DNA of 64,000 bases, taken from assembly GCA_015207195.1 (NCBI GenBank), contig JADEXJ010000010.1, positions 1 to 64,000 of the forward strand. Direction: 5' to 3'. Source of the DNA: Pleurocapsales cyanobacterium LEGE 10410 (GTDB taxonomy: Bacteria; Cyanobacteriota; Cyanobacteriia; Cyanobacteriales; Xenococcaceae). Position numbers and translations under genes: made by a program. Each line of letters starts with the position of its first letter. The stretch's first letter is position 1. A model generated the notes under the pieces. That model worked only from the letters and a program-made list of their open reading frames with translations. It was not told where the DNA came from and made no database searches. Positions 38,011-47,496 of the stretch are shown here, piece after piece.

Positions 38011-38934
38011 TTAGGAGTTGTTAATTGTTGATCGCTGCCGAAGGTTTGGTAATTTTAAACCGAGACTTTGAAAATATGCCGTACCGACTGTTGCGAGGAA
38101 AGAAACATATGCCACAATTTGTCCTAAATAGAGAGTCTGTCGGTAGCCAAACAGAGCTTTAAGCACGATACCAGGAAACTGTTTATCGGGTAATAGATTT
38201 GAGCCATCCCATACTTGAGTACCCAGGATACAAGAGTCATTACTCCAACACCAACTGTTAGTAGATAGCTGAGATAATAAAGTCAATGCAGCATCAAAAT
38301 GCTTGAGCGCACCCATCACCAAACCACCAACAATAAGTAATAAAAATATTCCCATCACCTGAAAAAATAGGCGAATATTAATTCTTACCCCCAAAGAAAA
38401 CAATCCTAACCCCATAATCGTCGCAAGAGTTAAACCTGCCACTGCGCCGATAGATGGCAGTGTCCAATCCTGCTGAAATTTTGCCAGAATAAACAAGACG
38501 GTTTCAAAACCTTCTCGCACTACCGCAATAAAGATCAAGATAAACACCGCTTTTCCAGCATTATTATCGTTTAAGGCGGTGCTAATTGCCCCTTCAACTT
38601 CTCCTTTAAGAGATTTTGCCTGTTTGGTCATCCACAGCAGCATCCAACTCAGCATAGCGATCGCCACTACGCCAAATATACCTTCGAGCAATTGTTTGAC
38701 CACAGGCGCATATATTCCTCCAGCAGCATCTACTCCAGAGATCGCACCAGCCAATAAAAAGCCCACGGCGACACTGGCAACGATTCCGCCAAAAATGCCT
38801 AGATAAACCCAGCGATATAGTTGCGTTTGCTCGGCTTTTTTCAGACAAGCCATCACAATCCCGACGACTAAAGCAGCTTCAAATCCTTCCCGTAGAGTGA
38901 CGATAAAAGTTGGTAAGGCAGCAGTAAGATCCAT
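38011..38934 (-). CDS. FTR1 family iron permease
   Basis: 307 aa with about seven helices. Two REGFE motifs (LREGFEAALVVGI near residue 16 and VREGFETVLFIL near residue 135) are the iron-binding REXXE motifs of FTR1/EfeU. It imports ferric iron, or ferrous iron after oxidation by a partner. No EfeO/EfeB homologue is adjacent. A heptamer repeat lies directly in its 5' leader. Confidence 0.92.
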   Translation of the reverse strand: MDLTAALPTFIVTLREGFEAALVVGIVMACLKKAEQTQLYRWVYLGIFGGIVASVAVGFLLAGAISGVDAAGGIYAPVVKQLLEGIFGVVAIAMLSWMLLWMTKQAKSLKGEVEGAISTALNDNNAGKAVFILIFIAVVREGFETVLFILAKFQQDWTLPSIGAVAGLTLATIMGLGLFSLGVRINIRLFFQVMGIFLLLIVGGLVMGALKHFDAALTLLSQLSTNSWCWSNDSCILGTQVWDGSNLLPDKQFPGIVLKALFGYRQTLYLGQIVAYVSFLATVGTAYFQSLGLKLPNLRQRSTINNS

Positions 38935-38941
38935 TCTATTA

Positions 38942-38976
38942 AGTAAGAAGTAAAAAGTAAAAAGTAAGAAGTGAAA
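38942..38976 (+). repeat. Heptanucleotide tandem repeat AGTAARA x4 + AGTGAAA
   Basis: Five 7 bp units (AGTAAGA, AGTAAAA, AGTAAAA, AGTAAGA, AGTGAAA) starting 8 bp upstream of the FTR1 start codon. On the mRNA strand this reads as a pyrimidine-rich leader. Confidence 0.85.
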
Positions 38977-39029
38977 TTGAATAGTAACTAGCTTTAGTGT
39001 TCTTTGAGGTTAGAGAGCGAAAACTATGA

Positions 39030-39509
39030 TCAATTGATAACGAGATTCCAAAACCAGGTAACGGTAAAGAAGGCGATCGCTGCTAGTCCCAAAACAATTA
39101 AAGCAAGCACTAAGATTAAGCCGATCAGGAACAGGGTATTGCTTTTACTTTCTTTAGCAATATCTAAATGTTTTTCTAACAGTTCAATATTTTTGATATT
39201 AGCTTTCCAACCGACATCAAATAGATCTCCAACTACTGGAATAGTCCCAGCAAAAGAATCGAGTAAAATATTACCGACCATCTTGTACAAAACGTCACGA
39301 GGTAAGCCCATCCTCGCAGCCTCCACCACGATATATGCCGATATTCCTCCAGTGATGGTATCGCCACCCCCAGGAAGCAACCCCAAAATCGGATCTAGCC
39401 CAAAGCGAATTTTAGTACCAGGTAGGGGAATAGCATTGTCTAGTAGCCGACTGATACGGCGAAGCCGATTGACTTTGGCAACTTGTTTGGCAGGTATAGA
39501 TGCTTTCAT
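39030..39509 (-). CDS. DUF4112 domain protein
   Basis: 159 aa. The block LDNAIPLPGTKIRFGLDPILGLLPGGGD and NILLDSFAGTIPVVGDLFDVGWKAN (seen in pieces) is the DUF4112 core, and there is one or two membrane helices near the C terminus. Function unknown. It lies upstream of the FTR1 gene on the same strand. Confidence 0.88.
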   Translation of the reverse strand: MKASIPAKQVAKVNRLRRISRLLDNAIPLPGTKIRFGLDPILGLLPGGGDTITGGISAYIVVEAARMGLPRDVLYKMVGNILLDSFAGTIPVVGDLFDVGWKANIKNIELLEKHLDIAKESKSNTLFLIGLILVLALIVLGLAAIAFFTVTWFWNLVIN

Positions 39510-39631
39510 TGAGAAGATAAATAAAAACTGATATCTTTTTAGTGTAGTTAACCCAAGAATCAGATCTATCGATTGAGCGATAGAATTTTGAAAATTAAAA
39601 AGTTTTATTTGAATCTTGCTTTTAGATAAAC

Positions 39632-39688
39632 AAAATAGGGACTGAAAAATAGTTGTTTACTTGCAACTTTTGAAGTTCTCAATCCCTA
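39632..39688 (-). terminator. Terminator of the DUF1499 gene
   Basis: TAGGGACTGA (39636-39645) pairs with TCAATCCCTA (39679-39688) with one mismatch. On the minus strand it is followed by TTTTG. It is 61 bp past the DUF1499 stop. Confidence 0.6.
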
Positions 39689-39748
39689 AATATTTTTAGG
39701 ATGCCAAATTTTAAACCAGACGAAGTTTAATTACTCGTTCTCGATCGT

Positions 39749-40252
39749 TCAAACACCTAGATCTTGCATTGCCAAACGAATCTGTTCGATGCGTCGGCGA
39801 TTGACACCCAGATCTGACTCTCCTACCCGCGATGCCGATCTGACGTGAATTACGTTTTCATCTTCGGGAAGATAAAATTCTACATCATCGACAAATTTGA
39901 AAATACGGCTGGTAGATTCACTACGGATATAATTACCTGTTTGTTCGATTACTTTAGTTCGGGGAACAACAGACAGAACTTTTAACAGACTTTCTCTAGC
40001 ATTAGCGCGATCGCCTTGATAAGCAATCGGTTCAATCTCATGATCCTCATCGCCATCTTGACCAACGGTCAGAGCAGGCTCCGTCGTTTCACGGCGGAGT
40101 AATCTCTGACTGATTACACAATTCGGAGAACTAGGACAAGGTTCTAAATAACCATTGTCGATCCCGATGGCTAATGCAGGAACAGAATAAATTAGGCTAC
40201 TAGATACGGTAATAATTAGACCGAGAATAATTGATAAAAAACGGGACACCAT
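39749..40252 (-). CDS. DUF1499 domain protein
   Basis: 167 aa with a signal peptide (FLSIILGLIITVSSSLIYSVPALA). The family start YLEPCPSSPNCVISQ and the C-terminal VEFYLPEDENVIHVRSASRVGESDLGVNRRRIEQIR (by pieces) are diagnostic. Probably exported; role unknown. It diverges from murD. Confidence 0.9.
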   Translation of the reverse strand: MVSRFLSIILGLIITVSSSLIYSVPALAIGIDNGYLEPCPSSPNCVISQRLLRRETTEPALTVGQDGDEDHEIEPIAYQGDRANARESLLKVLSVVPRTKVIEQTGNYIRSESTSRIFKFVDDVEFYLPEDENVIHVRSASRVGESDLGVNRRRIEQIRLAMQDLGV

Positions 40253-40447
40253 AACTCAACTCTCTAACAAAATACTCTTTATACTATAGAGTTATTTTTA
40301 ACTTTTATTAAGTTAGACCCAAAAGTAAAGTTAGCTGCTCGATACTTTTGGCGATCGCCGTTTAATGTCGGCATAATTGCCGAAAATAGGTTACCCAGAA
40401 GCAAAAATGAGATAACATTCTATGGGAATCGTTACAGTACAGAATTT

Positions 40448-41845
40448 ATGCCCAAAGGCGAGATTATCGGATTAGGAAGATCGGGAATTGCTGCTGCAAG
40501 ATTACTCAATCGAGATGGTTGGCAGGTTACTTTAGTAGACTCAGCAACAGAATCGCAAATAGCCTCAAGATCTAACGCCAAACAACTACAGGCATCAAGA
40601 CAACAATTACAAGAAGAAGGAATAACCGTTAAACTCAGCAGCAGTGTAACTTTAAAACCAGAGGACGCTCCAGATTTAATTGTAGTCAGTCCTGGTGTTC
40701 CGTGGGATATTGAAGCTTTGGCAACCGCCAGAAAACAAGGTATTGAAACACTCGGCGAGATTGAATTGGCTTGGCGTTACTTAAATCAGGTTCCCTGGGT
40801 AGGTATTACGGGAACCAATGGCAAGACTACAACTACCGCTTTGGTTGCAGCAATCTTTCAAGCTGCCGAGCTAAACGCCCCTGCCTGTGGCAATATTGGT
40901 AATGCTGCTTGTGAATTAGCAATTGAGAATTTGACTACGCCTAGTAACAATTTTGATTGGATTATTGGCGAATTAAGCAGTTATCAGATCGAGTCTTCTG
41001 TCGAATTATCACCGCAAATTGGCATAATGACTACCTTCACCCCAGATCACCTCAGTCGGCACAAAACTTTAGAAAACTATTATCAAATCAAAGCGTCTTT
41101 AATTCGGCGTTGTCGGCAAAAAATTATTAACGGAGACGATCGCTTTCTACAAAGATCTGGCTTAGAATTTGGTCAAGATGTTATTTGGACGAGTATTAAA
41201 GGAAAAAACAGCTTCGATGATAATCGCCGTGTCGAAGTTTATCTTGAGGACAGTTGGATCGTAGCCTTTGGCGAACTTATTGCCCCCGTGTCCCTGTTCA
41301 AAATGCCAGGAGAACACAATTTACAAAATCTTTTATTAGCAGTGGCAGCAGCCAGGTTAGCGGGAATTGATAAAAGTGCGATCGCTAAAGCTATTACTTC
41401 TTTTCCTGGGGTAGAACACCGTCTAGAGTATGTCCGTACTTACCAGGGAGTCAAATTTATCAATGACAGCAAAGCAACCAACTACGAAGCAGCGGAGGTA
41501 GGTTTAAGCTCGGTTGAAGCACCAGTAATTCTCATTGCGGGAGGACAAGCTAAAGCAGGAGATGATACGGTTTGGATTGATCGCATCAAGGCTAAAGCTA
41601 GTACGGTACTATTGATTGGCGAAGCAGCACCAGTTTTTGCCCAACGATTGAGCGATCGCGGTTTTGATAACTATAAGATTGTCGAGACAATGGCAAATGC
41701 TGTAACTCAAAGTGTGACCATAGCTCAACAACAACAGGCAAAGGTTGTGTTACTTTCTCCTGCCTGCGCTAGTTTTGACCAGTATCTTAGCTTTGAGGCT
41801 AGAGGAAATGATTTTAAGCAACTGTGTTTGGCAATGGAGAATTAA
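40448..41845 (+). CDS. murD: UDP-N-acetylmuramoylalanine--D-glutamate ligase (MurD)
   Basis: Cytoplasmic ligase adding D-Glu to UDP-MurNAc-L-Ala in peptidoglycan synthesis. N-terminal Rossmann-like nucleotide site GLGRSGIAAARLL, ATP-binding GITGTNGKTTTTALV, and FINDSKATNYEAAEVGL near the C-terminal domain. Length 465 aa is normal. Start ATG 40448. Confidence 0.96.
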   Translation: MPKGEIIGLGRSGIAAARLLNRDGWQVTLVDSATESQIASRSNAKQLQASRQQLQEEGITVKLSSSVTLKPEDAPDLIVVSPGVPWDIEALATARKQGIETLGEIELAWRYLNQVPWVGITGTNGKTTTTALVAAIFQAAELNAPACGNIGNAACELAIENLTTPSNNFDWIIGELSSYQIESSVELSPQIGIMTTFTPDHLSRHKTLENYYQIKASLIRRCRQKIINGDDRFLQRSGLEFGQDVIWTSIKGKNSFDDNRRVEVYLEDSWIVAFGELIAPVSLFKMPGEHNLQNLLLAVAAARLAGIDKSAIAKAITSFPGVEHRLEYVRTYQGVKFINDSKATNYEAAEVGLSSVEAPVILIAGGQAKAGDDTVWIDRIKAKASTVLLIGEAAPVFAQRLSDRGFDNYKIVETMANAVTQSVTIAQQQQAKVVLLSPACASFDQYLSFEARGNDFKQLCLAMEN

Positions 41846-42026
41846 ACCTCTTTCATTTCAACTAGTACCGCTTCGCTCAAGTAGCGAGTAGCAAGTATCG
41901 CTAAAACAATTTAGCTTCAGCTATATTTCTGGCTGGTGAGCAATAATATACGAAGTGAGATTTTCATTGACTAGGGTTGTTGTTTGCTCACCCTACGAAG
42001 GCGCATAGCACAAATCACTTATGTTT

Positions 42027-42722
42027 CTAGATTATCTCTGTTGATCGCAGTGCGGTCAGATCCAATGCTTGTAATTGTTCGTAAGCACTGTCAATATAGC
42101 CCGTACCCCGAAGATAGCCCGTATTTGCTCCAGGAATAATATACTTTAGGGTATCGCTAGAAAAGCGATCGCGTAGTTTGGCGATACTATCTAACTGTCG
42201 CCACCAATGAAAGGTTTTGGCAGTTTTTAAAGGAACAATTTCGGTTTGAGATTTGGGTAACAGATGTCTCCCTGTAAACAAAATTCCTCCCTGATGTTGC
42301 CAATACAAACAAGATGAACCAGGAGAATGACCAGGAGTCCAAATAAGCTCTAGTTCGGGGCTGAGATTTGAGTTGTCGGTGAAAGATGTAACTTCAACTT
42401 CTGGTAGTAGATAGGCTTCCTGTTCTTGTATGATTACCGAGCAAGCAAAGGTTTGTTGCATTTGCCAGACATTTTTGCCAATCCCTCCCCGATGAGTGAT
42501 AACTAAGGAATTAATTCCACCATGAGACTTGAGAAATTCTTGATTAAATTCATGCCAAGCAGGGCAATCGAGGAGAATATTGCCACTTTTATTTACAATT
42601 AAATAAGAGGTAGCACCTAAAGTATCTCGATTGGGAGCAAACGCAAATATTCCTGGCATAATAGGTCGAGGAGATTTAGCGTTTCCAGGGCTTGCAGTAA
42701 TTTCTGTAGAGCTTTGGGGCAT
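42027..42722 (-). CDS. MBL-fold protein lacking the metal motif
   Basis: 231 aa with the metallo-beta-lactamase fold order (TSYLIVNKSGNILLDCP; ELIWTPGHSPGSSCLYW; GGILFTGRHLLP). The HxHxDH motif is replaced by H77-RGGIG (VITHRGGIGKN), and the later FTGD reads FTGR. The metal site is therefore probably gone. I believe this variant motif recurs in cyanobacterial homologues, so it is likely a conserved non-catalytic or altered family, not a fresh mutation. Confidence 0.8.
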   Translation of the reverse strand: MPQSSTEITASPGNAKSPRPIMPGIFAFAPNRDTLGATSYLIVNKSGNILLDCPAWHEFNQEFLKSHGGINSLVITHRGGIGKNVWQMQQTFACSVIIQEQEAYLLPEVEVTSFTDNSNLSPELELIWTPGHSPGSSCLYWQHQGGILFTGRHLLPKSQTEIVPLKTAKTFHWWRQLDSIAKLRDRFSSDTLKYIIPGANTGYLRGTGYIDSAYEQLQALDLTALRSTEII

Positions 42723-42851
42723 TCTATAAGTTGAGGTACTTTAAATAATTGTTCTATTATATATATCTTTATTTTATATTCAGATACTTAATCCACAGTC
42801 CAAAATAGTTATAGGAAAAGAATCCTCAAAACAGATTCGGAAAGCTTTTTT

Positions 42852-44345
42852 ATGAAACTCTGGTTGATTTTAATTATCCTAAGCCCCATTGCCTACTATA
42901 TTGTCGATCGCAGCGTAAGAAACAAAACCACTACGCCAGTATGGTTGTGCTGGTTGGTAATCATGCTGCCATCATTTATTTGGACTATCTGGACTTATGT
43001 TTTTGGCGAAGAGCAGCCTTTACCTTTACCAGTATTTCTCTTTCCTCTAATTTTATGTCCTCTGCTGTATGGCTGGCTAGTCCAGCGGGGTAAACTAGAC
43101 AAAGTTGTCAAGAATGAGGATAGTACCACAGAAAAGGGCAAGCCAGACTTGACTAAGCCTGTAGCTGTCGCACCAGCACCGCGACTGATCGACAGCCAAG
43201 AGGAAACTACTCTACGCAATTGTTTTCCCTGGAATATTTACTATCTACAAAATATTGACAATAAGCCTCAGGCAATTTTCTGTCGGGGAAAGCTAAAAAC
43301 CATTCCAGAGAAAGCCTATAACGAAATCAAAGATAATATCGAACGGGCATTTGGCGATCGCTTTTTCTTAATTTTCCAAGAAAGCTTTAAAGGTAAACCA
43401 TTTTTTGCCCTCGTTCCCAATCCCGAAGCCAAAGCAACAAAAAAAGCCAGCGTTCGAGATGATTTACGGATTGGGTTTGCCACACTCATGTTTTCGATCA
43501 CTCTGTTAACTACCACGGTAGCGGGAGTGAGTATTGAGGGCGCGTCTTCAGAAGACTTGCTATCAACTCCAGGATTGCTGATTTCTGGACTTACCTATAG
43601 TTTGCCATTGCTGCTAATTATTGCAGTACAGAAGTTTGGTAATTATTTCGTTGCGGGTTATTACAATATTCGTACTACTCTGCCCTATTTTATTCCCTTT
43701 CCTTTTTTATTAGACAGCTTTTCCTTGGGAACTTTGGGAGCAATTGTTCAGAGGCGATCGCCTATTCCCCATCGCAAAGCCTTGTTTGATACTGCCATTG
43801 TCGGTTCTTTGCTGAGTCTATTAATTATTGTTCCTGTCTTGATCTGGGGTTTGTCTCTTTCAGAGGTTGTTCCCTTGGATGAATCATCTACGTTAAATAT
43901 TCAGGCTCAAGATCCGCGTCTGTCCTTCTTGCTCAGCCTACTCGCCAAATTAGCTTTGGGTTCTTCTCTAACCGCAGGAATGGGAATTCAGCTTCATCCT
44001 TTAGCCACCTCTGGCTGTGTCGGCTTGTTTATCACAGCAATTAATTTGATGCCAATCGGACAGCTAGATGGAGGTCATATTATTCATGCCGTGTTTGGAC
44101 AAAAAACCGCGATCGCCGTCGGACAAGTCACTCGTATTCTGGCTTTGCTGTTTGCTTTAATACATCCCTATTTCTGGATTTGGACGATTGTTTTGTGGTT
44201 AATTCCTTTGATCGATCAGCCTGCTCTCAATGATGTTACCGAACTTGATAATAAACGTGATTTTCTGGGACTATTGACTTTGGCTTTATTGATTATAATC
44301 GTGTTGCCCCTTCCTGGTGTTGTCGGTAGCTGGCTGAGTATTTAA
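42852..44345 (+). CDS. Site-2-protease-like membrane protein (EGY-type), catalytic HExxH lost
   Basis: 497 aa. N-terminal membrane helices and a soluble domain, then an M50 core: TTLPYFIPFPFLLDSFSLGTLGA, then RSPIPHRKALFDTAIVGSLL and C-terminal NLMPIGQLDGGH (third zinc ligand region intact). At the place of HELGH the sequence is QKFGN (residues 260-264), so both zinc His and the catalytic Glu are absent. It resembles plant EGY3, a pseudoprotease. True S2Ps cleave membrane-bound regulators; this one may compete or scaffold. Confidence 0.88.
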   Translation: MKLWLILIILSPIAYYIVDRSVRNKTTTPVWLCWLVIMLPSFIWTIWTYVFGEEQPLPLPVFLFPLILCPLLYGWLVQRGKLDKVVKNEDSTTEKGKPDLTKPVAVAPAPRLIDSQEETTLRNCFPWNIYYLQNIDNKPQAIFCRGKLKTIPEKAYNEIKDNIERAFGDRFFLIFQESFKGKPFFALVPNPEAKATKKASVRDDLRIGFATLMFSITLLTTTVAGVSIEGASSEDLLSTPGLLISGLTYSLPLLLIIAVQKFGNYFVAGYYNIRTTLPYFIPFPFLLDSFSLGTLGAIVQRRSPIPHRKALFDTAIVGSLLSLLIIVPVLIWGLSLSEVVPLDESSTLNIQAQDPRLSFLLSLLAKLALGSSLTAGMGIQLHPLATSGCVGLFITAINLMPIGQLDGGHIIHAVFGQKTAIAVGQVTRILALLFALIHPYFWIWTIVLWLIPLIDQPALNDVTELDNKRDFLGLLTLALLIIIVLPLPGVVGSWLSI

Positions 44346-44663
44346 TTAACTGATACTCTGTTTAAAAGTGTACTTTGGTAATCGGATTTAGTATTATAGA
44401 TTTGACTGGGTAACTTGGAGAACAGGGGACTAGGGGAATGACGAATCGTTATTCTACTTAAACGCTTAGTGTGAATTAGCTTCGTTGAAAAGTTATTAGC
44501 TATCAGCTATTAGCTATTAGCCATTAGCTTTTAAACCGACTCAAGAATACAATTATTCATTCTTTGATTTATGTAATTGCTTAATTTCAAAGCTACGCTG
44601 TGAGTCATTTTAATTCACACTAGACGTACTTAAATCACTCCGTAACTATACAGCTTGCATTGA
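44346..44663. other. Intergenic region with heptamer repeats
   Basis: 318 bp between convergent genes. It holds the six-unit heptamer array at 44491-44532. Nothing else is recognisable. Confidence 0.6.
44491..44532 (+). repeat. Heptanucleotide tandem repeat, AGCTATT type, six units
   Basis: Units AGTTATT, AGCTATC, AGCTATT, AGCTATT, AGCCATT, AGCTTTT. It is the longest heptamer array in the window. Confidence 0.85.
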
Positions 44664-45452
44664 TTATTGCTCCAACCTAGTAAAGACTAAATCTTGCTCG
44701 CCAGATAATTCTGCATTAAAACTATAGCCAGCCTGATTAAAGTTTTTTAAATCTGCAACCTTGTCAAGGCGATTTTTAATAATATAGGCTGTCATCATTC
44801 CGCGGGCTTTTTTGGCATAGAAACTAATTATTTTATACTTGCCGTTTTTCCAATCTTTAAAGACGGGAGTAACAATCTTGCCTGCTAATAACTTGGGCTT
44901 TACTGCTTTGAAATATTCGTTAGAAGCCAAATTAACTACAGTGTTATGGTTCAGTTTTTCTAACTGCCGATTAATTGCCTGAGTCAGCTTGTCCGCCCAA
45001 AATTCATAGAGATTATCAGCCGACAAATCTTGTAATTTGGCATGAGCTAATTTTGTTCCCATCTCTAAACGATAGGGTTGAATCAGATCCAAAGGTCTAA
45101 GTATTCCATACAACCCTGACAAGATTCGCAGATGTTCTTGGGCAAAGTCGAAGTCTTGTTGTGTAAAACTGTCTACATCTATTCCCTGATATACGTCTCC
45201 TCGAAAAGCGAGCAAAGCTTGTTTGGCATTGATATGATCGAAGACTGGTTGCCATGTCCGATAACGAGATGCGTTTAACTCTGCTAACTTATCGCTAATC
45301 TTCATCAGCGATGAAATCTCTTGCGCCGATAGGGTTTGTAGTTGTTTAACTAATATTTTAGCGTCGGATAAAAAATCTGGTTGAGACGAGCGATTGATGC
45401 TTGGCGGGGTTTCAAAGTCTAGAGTTTTGGCAGGGGAAATTAATATCAGCAT
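44664..45452 (-). CDS. yaaA: Peroxide stress protein YaaA
   Basis: 262 aa, DUF328/UPF0246. It begins MLILISPAKTLDFETPP and contains LLAFRGDVYQGID, LSGLYGILRPLDLIQPYRLEMGTK (by parts) and FYAKKARGMM, all family signatures. E. coli YaaA lowers free iron during peroxide stress. An iron permease lies in the same broad region but not adjacent. Confidence 0.94.
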   Translation of the reverse strand: MLILISPAKTLDFETPPSINRSSQPDFLSDAKILVKQLQTLSAQEISSLMKISDKLAELNASRYRTWQPVFDHINAKQALLAFRGDVYQGIDVDSFTQQDFDFAQEHLRILSGLYGILRPLDLIQPYRLEMGTKLAHAKLQDLSADNLYEFWADKLTQAINRQLEKLNHNTVVNLASNEYFKAVKPKLLAGKIVTPVFKDWKNGKYKIISFYAKKARGMMTAYIIKNRLDKVADLKNFNQAGYSFNAELSGEQDLVFTRLEQ

Positions 45453-45559
45453 TGGTCTTACTCAATAGCGTCTTATCTATGAATAATTACACCAATCATC
45501 TATTTTAGGCAAAAAAATGAGCTAGATTAAATAAACCCAAGACATACAGAACGAACAAC

Positions 45560-47365
45560 TTGAATTCCAGAAGACGATTCCAAGACATCTTGGTAAACAT
45601 TTCCCTACTGCTGCGTCTCGTATGGCAAGCCACTCCACTTTATTTATTTTTATCTCTGGCGGTAACGGGGCTTCAATCCACAACGCCAGCCTTGATGCTA
45701 GTCATCAACAAGGCAATTGTAGATCTGGTGATTGCCAACTGGGGGAATACTAATTTTGTCTGGCGACCCTTAATTATTTTAGTATTGCTGCGGTTTGGGG
45801 TCAGTCTGCTGCGAGCAGTTTTAAATCAGACTAATCTTTATGTCGGGCAGATATTTAACGATCGCCTGATGCTGCATACTAAGTATGTCTTGTTGGAAAA
45901 GTCAGCTCAACTAGATTTGGCTCATTTTGAATCTTCGGAATTTTATGACACCCTATCCCGCGCCCAAGATAGCGGTAGTAATTATCCCGTAAGAGTAATT
46001 CAAACCTTTACCAATTTGTTCGGTCAGGGAATCAATTTGATTAGTTTGTTGGGAATATTATTGCAGTTTAATGCTGCCATCGTCCCCCTGCTGGTTGTTA
46101 CCGCCTTGCCTGCCTTTTGGACAAGCGTGGTCTATTCTGGTAGACGATTTTGGATGACGCGCATGGAAACCGAAAGCGGGCGGGTATCTAACTATATCCA
46201 GCGAGTATTAACTAATCCCGAATTTGCCAAGGAAGTACGCCTGTTTAATTTAGGCAAACATCTTTTGGGTCAGTGGTCGGGTATTCGGACGGATTTTAAC
46301 CGCAAATCGGCAGCGATCGCTGCTGAATACGCTAGAATGCGTGGATTGTCAGGAATTTTGGTTAATAGTGGCTTTTATCTTGCCTATGGCTGGACGTTGA
46401 TTAAAACCATTGCGGGTCAGATTACCGTAGGTGACTTCACCATGTATACGGGAGCATTTAGTCAGGCGCAGCAGCTATTGCCTTCAATTCTGGAAAATCT
46501 GGCAAAAATTTATGAATCTAACCTGTATGTTTCTCAATACTTTGAATTTCTAAATCTTAAGCCCAGAGTGACTGACGCACCCCGCCCCCAACCATTCCCT
46601 CAACCCATCAAACAGGGATTATCAATTAAAGATGTCACCTTTACCTATCCAGGAGCAACTCAACCCACCCTGCGTAACCTCAATTTACAGATCGAGCCAG
46701 GGGAAAGTATTGCTTTAGTTGGTTTAAACGGTGCGGGCAAAACTACTTTGTTAAAGCTGCTGACCAGATTATATGATGTTGATTCTGGCATGATTACCAT
46801 TGATGGCATACCCCTGCAAGAAATTAAGCTATCTGAGCTACACGCCAATATTGGAGTATTAAACCAAGATTTTGCTCGCTATCAACTCAGTGCTAAAGAT
46901 AACATTGGTTTTGGTAATTTGAAAGAGCGAGAAAACCAATTCCGTATTGAACGAGCAGCAGTAGATTCAGGAGCCGATTTGGTAGTGAAAACTCTCAATA
47001 AAGGCTATCAAACTCGCTTGGGAAAAATGTTCAAAGGAGGGGTAGATCTTTCAGGTGGACAATGGCAAAAAATTGGTATGGCAAGAGCCTTTATGACCGA
47101 TGCACCCATCCTGATTTTAGATGAACCAACCGCTGCCTTGGATGCGATCGCCGAATATGAATTGTTTGAAAAATTTCGAGCATTAACCGCGGGTAAAATG
47201 ACCTTTTTTGTCAGTCATCGCTTCTCCACCGTACAGCTTGCCGATCGCATTGTAGTCTTAGAAAATAGCAACATTATTGAAGTCGGTTCTCACCAAGAAT
47301 TAATCTCACAAAATGGACTATATGCCGAGATGTTTCGCCTCCAGGCATCTAGTTACGATCTATAG
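45560..47365 (+). CDS. ABC transporter, fused permease and ATP-binding domains
   Basis: 601 aa half-transporter, TMD then NBD: about six helices in residues 15-320 and an ATPase with Walker A VGLNGAGKTTLLKLL, signature LSGGQWQK, Walker B PILILDEPTAALD and switch His FFVSHRFS. It dimerises to export an unknown lipid, peptide or drug. The start codon appears to be TTG; the next in-frame ATG is far inside the first helices. Confidence 0.92.
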   Translation: MNSRRRFQDILVNISLLLRLVWQATPLYLFLSLAVTGLQSTTPALMLVINKAIVDLVIANWGNTNFVWRPLIILVLLRFGVSLLRAVLNQTNLYVGQIFNDRLMLHTKYVLLEKSAQLDLAHFESSEFYDTLSRAQDSGSNYPVRVIQTFTNLFGQGINLISLLGILLQFNAAIVPLLVVTALPAFWTSVVYSGRRFWMTRMETESGRVSNYIQRVLTNPEFAKEVRLFNLGKHLLGQWSGIRTDFNRKSAAIAAEYARMRGLSGILVNSGFYLAYGWTLIKTIAGQITVGDFTMYTGAFSQAQQLLPSILENLAKIYESNLYVSQYFEFLNLKPRVTDAPRPQPFPQPIKQGLSIKDVTFTYPGATQPTLRNLNLQIEPGESIALVGLNGAGKTTLLKLLTRLYDVDSGMITIDGIPLQEIKLSELHANIGVLNQDFARYQLSAKDNIGFGNLKERENQFRIERAAVDSGADLVVKTLNKGYQTRLGKMFKGGVDLSGGQWQKIGMARAFMTDAPILILDEPTAALDAIAEYELFEKFRALTAGKMTFFVSHRFSTVQLADRIVVLENSNIIEVGSHQELISQNGLYAEMFRLQASSYDL

Positions 47366-47496
47366 ACTTTTAGACTACTACCAATCTCGATCGAGATTAG
47401 CAGCAGGATTGAAAATACTGTCCAGAAAATTGTTGATAGGTCAGTAATTTCCGATAGATATAAGTATAAGTATAAAAAAGTATCGTTCGGAGTCCC

